Origin: Clostridium sp. OS1-26
GTDB taxonomy: Bacteria > Bacillota > Clostridia > Clostridiales > Clostridiaceae
Assembly (NCBI RefSeq): GCF_030915445.1
Contig: NZ_CP133264.1
Span: forward strand, 2,790,001-2,854,000
Reading direction: 5' to 3'
Length of the DNA stretch: 64,000 bases
Part shown: in pieces, positions 55,410-63,480 of the stretch
How the letters are laid out: each line of letters starts with the position of its first letter
Numbering within the stretch: position 1 is the stretch's first letter
The notes under the pieces: generated by a model
The model's input: only the letters and a program-made list of their open reading frames with translations
The model's database searches: none
Told to the model about the DNA's origin: nothing
Position numbers and translations under genes: made by a program

Positions 55410-55813
55410 TCCGGTCCTAATGGAGAAATCATTAGTTATAACTTATCTGAAAGACCAACTTTCCATCAAACAACCGACATGCTTAAAAAGGCATTTGAAA
55501 AGATTCCTGATGGTACAGATTTGATACTCCATTCGGATCAAGGATGGCAATATCAGATGCGTGGCTATCAATACTTGTTAAAGCAAAAAGTCATAAAACA
55601 GAGTATGTCACGTAAGAGGAATTGTCTCGATAACTCAGTTATGGAAAACTTCTTTGGCCTATTAAAGAGTGGCTATTTTATTTACAAACTTTTGAGTCAA
55701 TAAACCAGTTTATCAGAGAATTGGAAGATTATATAGATTACTACAATAACAAACGTATTAAAAGCAAACTAAATGGACTGAGTCCTGTGCAGTACAGAAT
55801 CCAGTCCCTAAAA
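55410..55813 (+). pseudogene. Transposase OrfB fragment (rve domain), frameshifted
   Basis: It retains Asn-Gly-Glu-Ile-Ile-Ser-Tyr-Asn-Leu, the second DDE Asp in His-Ser-Asp-Gln-Gly-Trp-Gln-Tyr and the catalytic Glu in Asn-Ser-Val-Met-Glu-Asn-Phe-Phe. Near 55672 a one-base loss (GTGGCT where GTGAGCT is expected) shifts the frame; the second part reads on as Tyr-Leu-Gln-Thr-Phe-Glu-Ser-Ile-Asn. It is inactive. Its second part runs in frame into the OrfA of the inserted IS, making a chimeric frame from 55721. Confidence 0.85.
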
Positions 55814-55876
55814 TGGAAATGGTATAATAAAGTAGACACCAAGATAAGAGAAAAATGTGAAAAGGTGGTCTGCTTT

Positions 55877-56167
55877 ATGAGAAGAAGTTATGATAAACAA
55901 TTTAAAATTGCAGCTGTTAAGTTAGTACAAGAAGATGATATGTCTGTTGCTGATGCAGCAAAAGCATTATCTATTCATTATAATTCCTTATATCGGTGGA
56001 TAAGTGAATATGAAGAATACGGAGAGAGTGCATTCCCAGGTCATGGAACTGCGCTCTATTCGTGTCAGTATGAAATAAAGAAGCTGAGACAAGAAAATAA
56101 TGAGCTAAAGAAGGAATTAAAACTATTAAAAAAATACCAAGCCTTCTTGAAGCGAAAGAACAAGTAA
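55877..56167 (+). CDS. IS3-family transposase OrfA
   Basis: 96 residues from ATG 55877 (Arg-Arg-Ser-Tyr-Asp-Lys-Gln-Phe-Lys). It has a helix-turn-helix for binding IS ends (about 8-50) and a leucine zipper helix (about 65-90). A slippery A-AAA-AAA at 56128-56134 lets ribosomes shift -1 into OrfB to make the OrfAB transposase. Confidence 0.9.
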   Translation: MRRSYDKQFKIAAVKLVQEDDMSVADAAKALSIHYNSLYRWISEYEEYGESAFPGHGTALYSCQYEIKKLRQENNELKKELKLLKKYQAFLKRKNK

Positions 56168-56178
56168 GATTTCAGTAC

Positions 56179-57021
56179 TTGAAAGAAAACCATGATAAGT
56201 ACAATATCAAGAAGGCGTGTAAAGCATTAAATGTATCACGAGCTGGATATTATAAATATTTAAATCATAAACCTTCAAAAAGGGATATACAAAACGAAGT
56301 GTTAAGTAAGGAAATAAAACAAATTTTCGAGGAAAACAAAGGTAGATATGGTTCAATAAGAATTGCTAAAGCTCTAGAACAGAAAGGAATTCATGTTAAT
56401 AGAAAAAGAGTGTCTCGTCTAATGAGAAATATGAAACTTTTCCCTAAAGGATGTCGTTATCGCTATAAACATTATAATCAAAAAGTAAATGCTGTTGAAA
56501 GACCAAATTTATTAAACCAAATCTTTCAATCCGATGGCAGAAATAAAATCTGGGTTGGTGATATTACTTATATTCCAACGAAAAAAGGCAACTTATATCT
56601 TGCAGTGTTTATAGATATATATTCAAGAAAAGTTGTTGGATGGTCTATGGATAATCGAATGAAAGAAACTCTTGTAATGGGTGCATTTATGCAGGCATAT
56701 GGGAAGGAGCATCCTAAAAACGACCTAATTGTACATACAGATCAGGGTTCCCAATTCACAGGAGGAAGATTTCAAGCATTATTGAAGAAGTATGGAGCTG
56801 TTCATAGTCAAAGTAGAAAAGGAAATCCGTATGACAATGCAGTAATGGAATCTTTCTATAGAACTATAAAGAGAGAGCTTATTCAGGACGCTCATTACGA
56901 GTCACCTGAGCAAGCTCAAAAAGAAATCTTTAAGTATATTGAATTATATTATAATACTAAGAGAATGCATTCTTCATTAGGATATCTCTCTCCATCCCAA
57001 TTCGAAGAATTGAATTCATAA
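56179..57021 (+). CDS. IS3-family transposase OrfB (DDE integrase)
   Basis: 280 residues if started at TTG 56179, but its frame is open from 56104 and is probably translated only as the OrfAB fusion by -1 frameshifting at 56128-56134. HTH_21 domain at 20-80, then the rve integrase core with all catalytic residues: Asp in Val-Gly-Asp-Ile-Thr, Asp in His-Thr-Asp-Gln-Gly-Ser and Glu in Asn-Ala-Val-Met-Glu-Ser. It moves the element by copy-out/paste-in through a circular intermediate, as known for IS3 elements. Confidence 0.92.
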   Translation: MKENHDKYNIKKACKALNVSRAGYYKYLNHKPSKRDIQNEVLSKEIKQIFEENKGRYGSIRIAKALEQKGIHVNRKRVSRLMRNMKLFPKGCRYRYKHYNQKVNAVERPNLLNQIFQSDGRNKIWVGDITYIPTKKGNLYLAVFIDIYSRKVVGWSMDNRMKETLVMGAFMQAYGKEHPKNDLIVHTDQGSQFTGGRFQALLKKYGAVHSQSRKGNPYDNAVMESFYRTIKRELIQDAHYESPEQAQKEIFKYIELYYNTKRMHSSLGYLSPSQFEELNS

Positions 57022-57202
57022 AATTTACTTAACTTTGTGTCTACAAAAGCTGGACAAGTCCAAAAATTGCGTGATAGTTTTGTCTAATTTTTGGGGGTTA
57101 GTTCAAAATGCTCTTTTAGTTAAAAACTTTAACATAATCTTGATTGATTTATGCACATAATAGGTGTATAGTAAAAGTGTTAAATGAAAGAAGGTGAAAA
57201 AA

Positions 57203-57343
57203 TTGAATAAGAAATCAACATTAATAACATCTGATGTTATTGAGGAATGTCTATGTGAATCACTTGATATTCTTGAAAAAAGAACTATATCTATTGAAAA
57301 GAATACTCCATCACATAGAAGAGCCCGAAAGTCATCGAAGTAG
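57203..57343 (+). CDS. Small protein of unknown function (46 residues)
   Basis: A 46-codon frame begins with TTG 57203, 6 bases after AAGAAGGTGAAA, and ends with TAG 57341. It begins Asn-Lys-Lys-Ser-Thr-Leu-Ile-Thr-Ser and has an acidic middle with two cysteines (Glu-Glu-Cys-Leu-Cys-Glu-Ser) and a basic tail (His-Arg-Arg-Ala-Arg-Lys). A TATAGT about 40 bases upstream is a possible -10. AAGGCTTTTTTTA follows. I recognise no family. Confidence 0.45.
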   Translation: MNKKSTLITSDVIEECLCESLDILEKRTISIEKNTPSHRRARKSSK

Positions 57344-57405
57344 CATCTCAAAACAAGGCTTTTTTTATTTTTTTGATAAAATAATGATATATATTTACTT
57401 CTATT

Positions 57406-58065
57406 TTAGCCTTCAAGCCTATAACCAACTTTAAAAACTGTCTTTATATCATTTTTGAGATTTAGCTTATCCCTAAGTCTTTGAACGTGAATATCCACAG
57501 TTCTAGTTTCACCAACATAGTCAAATCCCCACACTTTCTCAAGAATTTGATCCCTGGAAAGAGCAATATTTTTATTTTGTAAAAACAGCATTAAAAGGTC
57601 AAATTCTTTATAAGTTAATTCAACTAACTCTCCATCTAGCTTTACTATTCTTTGGTCCTCAAATACTTCTATATTTTTAAAGGTAAAATTTTGCGGTAAT
57701 GCATCATATCTTCTTAGCACAGCTTCTATTCTAGCTATAAGTTCTATTATTTCAAAAGGTTTCACTATATAATCATCAGCACCTAGACGCAATCCCTTAA
57801 CTCTATCCAGTACTGATTCTTTAGCAGTAACAAATATGATGGGTATGCTTTTATTTCTAATTTGAGATATTAGAGTAAAGCCATCAATCTTTGGAAGCAT
57901 TACATCAAGGAGAATAAGGTCAAGGCTTTTTTCTTCTACAAGCTTTTTTGCAAGGTAGCCATCACTAGCCTTATATACTTTATATCCTACAATCTCAAGA
58001 TTTATAGATATTAGATCACATATTGCTTTATCATCCTCTACTACTAAAATTTTTTTCATAATCAT
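57406..58065 (-). CDS. OmpR-family response regulator
   Basis: About 219 residues; the start is ATG 58065 or 58059 after GGGAG. The receiver domain has Glu-Asp-Asp near the start, the phospho-Asp in Leu-Leu-Asp-Val-Met-Leu-Pro near 52, and Lys in Val-Lys-Pro-Phe. The winged-helix output (about 125-219) carries Leu-Thr-Tyr-Lys-Glu-Phe-Asp-Leu-Leu and Val-Asp-Val-His-Val-Gln-Arg-Leu-Arg. It is the last gene of the minus-strand envelope cluster, after the kinase and a secreted protein. The 22-bp direct repeats before two cluster promoters are its likely targets. Confidence 0.93.
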   Translation of the reverse strand: MIMKKILVVEDDKAICDLISINLEIVGYKVYKASDGYLAKKLVEEKSLDLILLDVMLPKIDGFTLISQIRNKSIPIIFVTAKESVLDRVKGLRLGADDYIVKPFEIIELIARIEAVLRRYDALPQNFTFKNIEVFEDQRIVKLDGELVELTYKEFDLLMLFLQNKNIALSRDQILEKVWGFDYVGETRTVDIHVQRLRDKLNLKNDIKTVFKVGYRLEG

Positions 58066-58081
58066 TTTTCTCCCGTTCAAT

Positions 58082-58717
58082 TTATTGTAATTGTCTATCT
58101 AATTTTTCAAAGCTAACAACTATTTTATTGACTAGGTCAATAGTTACACGGTATTCTTTCATATGGTTTTTACTATTGTATAATATAATATCCCTATAGT
58201 TATTTAAATCATTACTTGATTGTGGAGTAATTGGATAGTCATTAACATCAATTTCTAATTGTTTAAGCAAAGGGGTTAGTAAATTTGTAATTTCTAAATT
58301 TGATAGTTTAGCTGCTGTATCTTGGTTTAAGTTTGAGTTGTTAAACCATTGGAGTCGCACAATATTGCCAGTAGATGAGTCTAAAATGCATTCATAAAAC
58401 ATTTTTCCAGAATCTTTAACCCAGTTTATTTGCCACTGTAAACTACTAACTTTAACATTTCTAACAAGCCTTATATTTTCTGTGAATTGTGTTCTATCTA
58501 TTTTAATATTTAAGCCTTTATCGAATACATCTAGTGCCTTTTTTATAGCGTTTTCTCTAGTAAGTACATTAGATGTTTTAGAACTAACAACTTGCTCCCC
58601 TAAAACTGTTTTTTCAGAATAAAGTTTGTCCTCATAGTAATTTAAAACCTTAGTATAACCTGTTAAAGGAACAACTGTTAAGAATATTAAAAAAAGAATT
58701 ATTAATGATTTTTTCAT
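58082..58717 (-). CDS. Secreted or membrane-anchored accessory protein between kinase and regulator
   Basis: 211 residues. An N-terminal signal or anchor (about 3-21; Ser-Leu-Ile-Ile-Leu-Phe-Leu-Ile-Phe-Leu) without a lipobox Cys is followed by an extracytoplasmic domain of about 185 residues. The segment Arg-Glu-Asn-Ala-Ile-Lys-Lys-Ala-Leu-Asp and the later Leu-Asp-Ser-Ser-Thr-Gly-Asn-Ile-Val are like PepSY-type domains. Its start overlaps the kinase stop, and the regulator follows at once, so all three are translated together. Modulation of kinase activity is inferred from position only. Confidence 0.75.
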   Translation of the reverse strand: MKKSLIILFLIFLTVVPLTGYTKVLNYYEDKLYSEKTVLGEQVVSSKTSNVLTRENAIKKALDVFDKGLNIKIDRTQFTENIRLVRNVKVSSLQWQINWVKDSGKMFYECILDSSTGNIVRLQWFNNSNLNQDTAAKLSNLEITNLLTPLLKQLEIDVNDYPITPQSSNDLNNYRDIILYNSKNHMKEYRVTIDLVNKIVVSFEKLDRQLQ

Positions 58718-60156
58718 TATATATTTTTCTCCTTTAAAAAACTTATAGATACCTCTGTACCTTTATCCGGCTCACTATAGATAGATAGCCCTAAGTTATG
58801 TGCAATACATATTTCCTCACATATAGCTAGTCCTAAACCAACTCCGCTTTTAGCTCTATCCCTAGCCTTATCTACCATATAAAAAGGTTCTTTAATTTTA
58901 TCTAAGTCTTCTTTAGGTATGCCAACACCATAATCTTTAAAGGTCAATTGATATTTGAATGAGTTTTCCATAAAGTTACCTTTGATTTTAATAACTCCAT
59001 CATTTTCGGAAGCTTTTATTGCATTATCTAAGATGTTTATAAAAAGAACAACAATAAGCTGCTTATCACCAGATATTTCTGTATCTTTTATGTCAAATTC
59101 AATCTTTAAATTTTTATTTTCTATTTTATAGCTTAGGCTAGTATAAGCGTTTACAACGCAATCCTTTAAAGATAGTTTTTCAACACTTAAATTCTCTTGC
59201 TTAATTAGTATAAGTTTTAATAGAGTAGAATTAAGCTTTTCTAGTCTTTTAGATTCAGAATTAATATAATTTAAGGCTGTGAACCTAATATCTTCATTTA
59301 TATTCCCCTTTATTAGCAAGTCTGAATATCCAATTATAGAAGTGAGGGGAGTTTTAAGCTCATGGGTTAAACTATCAATAAACCTTTGTTTAGCACTGTT
59401 TAAATCTTTTAGTTCTTCTATTTTGTCCTCTGTAGCTTGAGCCATTATATTAAAATTTTCGGCTAAAAGACTTACCTCATCATTTTTATTTTTGATTTTT
59501 ACTCGTTTTGAGTAATTTCCATAAGCTATTTCTTTAGAGGCTTCACTTAGTTTAGATATAGGCTTTGTAGTTCCTTTTGCAATTAAGTACATACCAAAGG
59601 CTAGTAAAACAAAGACTACCCCGTCCAGCATAAAGAAAAGTTTATAATTTTTTTGCCTTTCCACGTAAATAGGATCAATGTCTTTTGTTAGTATAAGCTT
59701 GATTGTATTGCTTTGTAAAACAAATTTAGAACTAACAAATAAATAGTGTTTTTTATTAATTTTCCTAACAATAAAAAGGCGTTCATTTAACTTTGCATTA
59801 TTTATTTCATCTCTAGTTGTAGGTATAGTTTGATTTAATCTAGAAAAAAGCAAGTTATTATGGTCATCATATAGCTCTAATCCATCTTGAGCTATAGAAT
59901 CATTGCTAATGTATCCCGTCACAACTAAAGTCAGCCAGTCCTTGAGCTGTTTTTGTGAAACAGGTTCTATACTTTGTTTTGAATCTGTATTAAGATAAAT
60001 CGTACCCTCTATTACTTTATGCTCATCAATGGCAGCCTTTATAGTTCTATCAAGACTTCTTTTATGAATATTTTCTATGATAAATATTCCAGCACCGTTG
60101 AATATTATTAAAAACAATGTCATTGAGTAGATAAATATCCTCTTCCAAAACTTCAT
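58717..60156 (-). CDS. Transmembrane sensor histidine kinase
   Basis: 479 residues. Membrane helices at about 8-28 and 168-188 flank an extracytoplasmic sensor of about 140 residues. HAMP follows (about 190-245), then HisKA with the phospho-His in Ser-Leu-Thr-His-Glu-Leu-Lys-Thr-Pro-Leu and HATPase_c with an N box (Asn-Ile-Leu-Asp-Asn-Ala), Asp-Tyr-Gly-Val-Gly-Ile and Gly-Val-Gly-Leu-Gly-Leu. Its neighbours (carboxypeptidase, glycosidase) suggest it watches the cell wall. Its partner is the OmpR-type regulator at the end of the cluster. Confidence 0.93.
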   Translation of the reverse strand: MKFWKRIFIYSMTLFLIIFNGAGIFIIENIHKRSLDRTIKAAIDEHKVIEGTIYLNTDSKQSIEPVSQKQLKDWLTLVVTGYISNDSIAQDGLELYDDHNNLLFSRLNQTIPTTRDEINNAKLNERLFIVRKINKKHYLFVSSKFVLQSNTIKLILTKDIDPIYVERQKNYKLFFMLDGVVFVLLAFGMYLIAKGTTKPISKLSEASKEIAYGNYSKRVKIKNKNDEVSLLAENFNIMAQATEDKIEELKDLNSAKQRFIDSLTHELKTPLTSIIGYSDLLIKGNINEDIRFTALNYINSESKRLEKLNSTLLKLILIKQENLSVEKLSLKDCVVNAYTSLSYKIENKNLKIEFDIKDTEISGDKQLIVVLFINILDNAIKASENDGVIKIKGNFMENSFKYQLTFKDYGVGIPKEDLDKIKEPFYMVDKARDRAKSGVGLGLAICEEICIAHNLGLSIYSEPDKGTEVSISFLKEKNI

Positions 60157-60206
60157 TTTTTCACCTTTCTACTAGTTATTTTTAGAATATATTTTATATT
60201 TCTGAT

Positions 60207-61277
60207 TTACTTTAATGGGGTTACAATAAGTTTTTCTTCATAGGATGAGAGTATTTCGCTGTCATTTATAGTTATAAAATTACCTTCAAAAGTTACTTTA
60301 GTTTTATCTTGAACATTTTCGGCAGTACCTTTTAAATTATCAATTACATACATCTTGCCAGAATTCAATATATGCAAATTCTCTGATGAAATAGGATTTT
60401 CAAGGTTTAAACTATCCCAATTATTTTCCACAGAAGTTTCATCAAAATTCTTTTTTAAGATTTTTGTAATCATATTATTTTGTAATTCTCCAATAAAAGC
60501 AGTATCACTTTTATCAACATAGAGAAGCTTGAGGTTTTCACAGCCAGGAACTTTTATTTCTCTGTTTTTAGATTTATCCGTGATATATATCTTGTTGTCA
60601 GCAAGATTTTCATATATTAGCTCATCCTTTTGTTTTACAACAAAAAAGTTTCCTACTTTGGTTGTGTTAATGTCAAGTTGGTTCATGCCGCTTGATATAT
60701 CAAGTCTTTCAAGAGAAGCTGAAGTCTTAAAATTTGAAACTTTAAGATACATAATAGTATTCATTGTATTTAACTCAATTTCAGATACAACTGAATTTGA
60801 TGTTGGTAATTTATAAACTTCACTTTCGTTATTATAGTTTAAAGCTTCTTGTTTAGAGTTATTTTTAGGGTTATAGGTATATATTTTCATACCTGATTTA
60901 TTATTTTCTATTGTCTTTTCAGAGATAATCAGTTTATCTTCAGTGTTATGCCATTTGAAATAATAATTTTTTAAATCTTTGTCTAAATTTAATGAGTTTT
61001 TGCTTCCATCAACTAAATTAATTATACTTAACTTTTTTTCTGAATAATAGGAGCAATATTTCCCGCTGGGTGACAAGGTAATATTTTTAGCATCAGGTTC
61101 AATTTTAATTTCTAAGTTAGCTGGTGCAACAGACTTTAAGTTTACTTCTTTAAAGGTAAGTTGTGTATCGTTTGTAAAATAAAAGTTATTTAAATAATAT
61201 AATATTGTAGTTTGTACTAAAAATGATATTATTACAAATAAAAATAGTATAATAGGTTTCTTCATAATATTTCTCAT
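60207..61277 (-). CDS. Membrane-anchored protein with predicted beta-propeller-like repeats
   Basis: 356 residues with ATG after AAGGAGAAGG. One N-terminal membrane helix (about 7-30) is followed by an extracytoplasmic, strand-rich region with Ser-Pro-Ser-Gly-Lys-Tyr-Cys-Ser-Tyr-Tyr-Ser and Tyr-Phe-Lys-Trp-His-Asn-Thr-Glu-Asp-Lys-Leu-Ile, which resemble propeller blades of the TolB/DPP-IV N-terminal type. No catalytic domain follows. The gene is 11 bases from the glycosidase gene and 50 before the kinase. A binding or sensing role at the wall is a guess. Confidence 0.65.
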   Translation of the reverse strand: MRNIMKKPIILFLFVIISFLVQTTILYYLNNFYFTNDTQLTFKEVNLKSVAPANLEIKIEPDAKNITLSPSGKYCSYYSEKKLSIINLVDGSKNSLNLDKDLKNYYFKWHNTEDKLIISEKTIENNKSGMKIYTYNPKNNSKQEALNYNNESEVYKLPTSNSVVSEIELNTMNTIMYLKVSNFKTSASLERLDISSGMNQLDINTTKVGNFFVVKQKDELIYENLADNKIYITDKSKNREIKVPGCENLKLLYVDKSDTAFIGELQNNMITKILKKNFDETSVENNWDSLNLENPISSENLHILNSGKMYVIDNLKGTAENVQDKTKVTFEGNFITINDSEILSSYEEKLIVTPLK

Positions 61278-61288
61278 AATCCTTCTCC

Positions 61289-62314
61289 TTAAGACTCAAC
61301 ATATACTATGTTAGGTATAGCTCTTTCTCCAGTAATGCTTGAAGGATTATTTATTATTTCATTATTATAGTACATAGTTGTGGAGCCACCTCCATCAAGG
61401 CACATTGCATTTATAGCATCAAGCTTAAGCATAATATTTTGTACATCCTTTAGTGTAGCCCCTAGTTTTAGACCTTGTCTTCCATCAATGGTGAGTAATA
61501 TTATACTGCCATCCTTTCTTTGCCCTATTGCTGTTCTAGGATTCATACCACCTAGAGAGTTTTCTGAAATAAAAGGTTCACCATCAACAATAAGCGTTGG
61601 TGAAAAGGATATAGCCTCCTGTATATTTTTATTTATAAGATCCTTTGTGGTAGCTGGTCCTACGTACATATGACCTTTATTATCTATACCAAAAACACAG
61701 CTTTCTTTAATATCATAATTCTCTTTTTCTTTCGGATATATTATATTACCTTTAGAAATCATAATGCCGCTAGGTATTCCACCTGTACCGCCTGTTTGGC
61801 CATTTGGAGACACATCTAAAAATCCGCCTCCGTTTATTGCGGCAAGAGCATTATAATGTTTAGCCATTTCGGATACAGTCTCACCTGTACGTCCAAGTTT
61901 TGAAGAATATCCAACCTTCACCTTTAAAGGATCCTTTATTATTAAAGCAATGCCATCAAATTTGCTTGTATTTATATCTAATCTTTGTATAGAACTATCA
62001 GTATTTTTTAATTTAATCTTGTCATTCTTTGAAATATCATGGTCTGGTTGAGTTGAATTTAATTCATCATTATTTTCCTGAATTATTTTTTTTATATCAG
62101 AATCATTAAAAAAGGCCTTTGCAATATAGGAATGATTTCCTGTAGCCATAGATAATCCTACTATCGTATTTCTTACTTTTTTAAATGGACCATAGAAAGC
62201 ATAAAAAGGAAATGTAATAGCTGTAAATATAAGTTCCAATATTAAAAATAAAGCAAGCTTTTTAAAAAGGCTTGCTTTATTTGTTTTATTATCTTTCGTT
62301 AGTTTATTTTTCAT
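61289..62314 (-). CDS. Phosphodiester glycosidase (NAGPA-domain) family protein
   Basis: 341 residues from ATG 62314 after GAAGGAGG. One membrane helix (about 18-40) precedes a NAGPA domain (about 130-340) with Ala-Ile-Asn-Gly-Gly-Gly-Phe, Asn-Pro-Arg-Thr-Ala-Ile-Gly and Leu-Asp-Gly-Gly-Gly-Ser-Thr-Thr-Met-Tyr. The domain is named after the enzyme that uncovers mannose 6-phosphate; bacterial relatives cleave sugar-phosphodiester links in wall polymers or exopolysaccharide. It is first in a run of minus-strand genes that includes the two-component system, and its promoter carries the shared direct repeat. Confidence 0.85.
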   Translation of the reverse strand: MKNKLTKDNKTNKASLFKKLALFLILELIFTAITFPFYAFYGPFKKVRNTIVGLSMATGNHSYIAKAFFNDSDIKKIIQENNDELNSTQPDHDISKNDKIKLKNTDSSIQRLDINTSKFDGIALIIKDPLKVKVGYSSKLGRTGETVSEMAKHYNALAAINGGGFLDVSPNGQTGGTGGIPSGIMISKGNIIYPKEKENYDIKESCVFGIDNKGHMYVGPATTKDLINKNIQEAISFSPTLIVDGEPFISENSLGGMNPRTAIGQRKDGSIILLTIDGRQGLKLGATLKDVQNIMLKLDAINAMCLDGGGSTTMYYNNEIINNPSSITGERAIPNIVYVES

Positions 62315-62358
62315 TTTATAGCCTCCTTCGATTAATAAAATAATACTAACCTTTGAAG

Positions 62359-62395
62359 GTATCAAAATTGCATATTACTTGTTTCAAAGTTGTAA
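62359..62395 (-). promoter_or_regulatory. Candidate response-regulator operator before the glycosidase gene
   Basis: On the minus strand TTACAACTTTGAAACAA (62395-62379) is followed by TTTGATAC. TTTGAAAC and TTTGATAC are direct repeats exactly 22 bp apart. The same arrangement occurs before the carboxypeptidase gene. TATTAT about 14 bases after the second repeat may be the -10. Confidence 0.65.
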
Positions 62396-62416
62396 AATCA
62401 TTGTATCAAAAATGTT

Positions 62417-63193
62417 TTATTGCACTTTATTCAGATATTCTTCCAACGTAATATGTTTTTGTGATATTTCGGTGGCTTCGGAAATACCTACATATCTTAA
62501 ATGCCAAGGTTCATAATTATATCCAGTAATATTTTCCTTGCTCTTTGGATACCTAATTATAAAACCGTATTTATAGCAATTGCTTTCAAGCCATTTATAA
62601 GCTTGAGTTTTGTCGAAGCCTGCATCTAAAGAAGTATATTCATTTGATAGTACATCCATAGCTAGGCCTGTCTGGTGTTCGCTTGCCCCAGGTTGTGCAA
62701 CATATTTATCTGCTTCTTTGCGTCCAGCAGCAGATACTTTGTTATTATAAAGCCTTTGTTGATAGTAATAATCCCTATAACCAGACACAGCAAGAAGAGT
62801 TACTCCATCTTTCCTTGCAGCGGTAAATAAACTTTCTAATGCTGCTGCTGCAGTCTCATCCATCTTTTTTACATTAGGGTCAGCATAGGAAATAAATCTT
62901 ACATTTGGGACCTTTAATGATTGGGGTATGTAGCTTTTCTCTAATCTATTGCTTCGATTTACTAAGAAATTACCTTTCGTTGAGAGATTTTTAGAAGAAG
63001 CAACAGCTACAGAATTTTTTGAAGTACTAGAAGTATCACTTTCAGTAGTTAGCTTTTCCTTTTCAGTTCCTTTTGTCTCCTTTATGTTTGATTTATTAGT
63101 TTGTATAGTGTTTATAGAAGCAATGGCTTTACCGAAACTTATTGTAGTAACTAAAACTAAGCCTAATAATAAAATCCTTAATCTTCTTTTCAT
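62417..63193 (-). CDS. D-alanyl-D-alanine carboxypeptidase (VanY/M15B)
   Basis: 258 residues from ATG 63193 after AAAGGAGTG. A signal peptide or anchor lies at about 5-26, then a Ser/Thr/Lys-rich linker, and a peptidase M15B domain (about 95-255). Zinc-site motifs are Ser-Glu-His-Gln-Thr-Gly-Leu-Ala-Met-Asp and Glu-Pro-Trp-His-Leu-Arg-Tyr, with Ser-Gly-Tyr-Arg-Asp. It trims the terminal D-Ala from peptidoglycan stem peptides outside the cell. No VanA/VanH ligase genes are adjacent, so it is a wall-editing enzyme rather than part of a vancomycin-resistance operon. Confidence 0.92.
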   Translation of the reverse strand: MKRRLRILLLGLVLVTTISFGKAIASINTIQTNKSNIKETKGTEKEKLTTESDTSSTSKNSVAVASSKNLSTKGNFLVNRSNRLEKSYIPQSLKVPNVRFISYADPNVKKMDETAAAALESLFTAARKDGVTLLAVSGYRDYYYQQRLYNNKVSAAGRKEADKYVAQPGASEHQTGLAMDVLSNEYTSLDAGFDKTQAYKWLESNCYKYGFIIRYPKSKENITGYNYEPWHLRYVGISEATEISQKHITLEEYLNKVQ

Positions 63194-63238
63194 GTTTTTC
63201 ACACTCCTTTTCCTATACACAAAGTGTAAAGGAGGAGT

Positions 63239-63275
63239 GTTTCATAGTTCTCTATTAGTTGTTTCAAAGTTGTAA
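63239..63275 (-). promoter_or_regulatory. Candidate response-regulator operator before the carboxypeptidase gene
   Basis: TTACAACTTTGAAACAA (63275-63259, minus strand) is identical to the motif before the glycosidase gene. TTTGAAAC and TATGAAAC are direct repeats 22 bp apart. Confidence 0.65.
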
Positions 63276-63480
63276 GGTATTAGTAAAGTTAATTTTCATA
63301 GGTTTAGAGTAAAAATAACGTTATTCTAAACATATTTAGGTAATTTGTATTTTAAGTACTCATAAAGTTATCTAATATAATTAAATATACGTAGATAACA
63401 TATTTTCATAAATTTTGGTATAATATTTCTATGCGTTAAGCAGACATCCTAAATTTTAAAAATTAAATATGAGGTATAAA

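Larger units (their letters stand above)
55814..57062 (+). mobile_element. Complete IS3-family insertion sequence
   Basis: About 1249 bp with imperfect terminal repeats: left TGGAAATG...GTAGACACCAAG, right end complement TGGACTTG...GTAGACACAAAG, aligning without gaps over 35 bases. The flanks are AAAA on each side (55810-55813 and 57063-57066), consistent with a 3-4 bp target duplication. Both transposase frames are intact, so it may be active. Confidence 0.85.
55410..57104 (+). mobile_element. Remnant of an IS150-type (IS3 family) element, interrupted by another IS
   Basis: The 3' part of an IS3-family transposase begins near 55410. The right end survives beyond the inserted IS, at 57063-57104, where the outer strand reads back as TGAACTAACCCCCAAAAATT, very like IS150 terminal repeats. 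Joining the flanks around the inner IS restores a sensible C terminus (Tyr-Arg-Ile-Gln-Ser-Leu-Lys...) and stop. The left end and first half are lost. Confidence 0.8.

Noticed and set aside
55721..55876. Extension of the inner OrfA into the outer transposase fragment
   Set aside because: It is a chance in-frame junction created by insertion of the inner element; the true OrfA starts at 55877.
62417..63193. Vancomycin-resistance cluster
   Set aside because: Only a VanY-type carboxypeptidase and a two-component system are present; no VanH, ligase or VanX genes.
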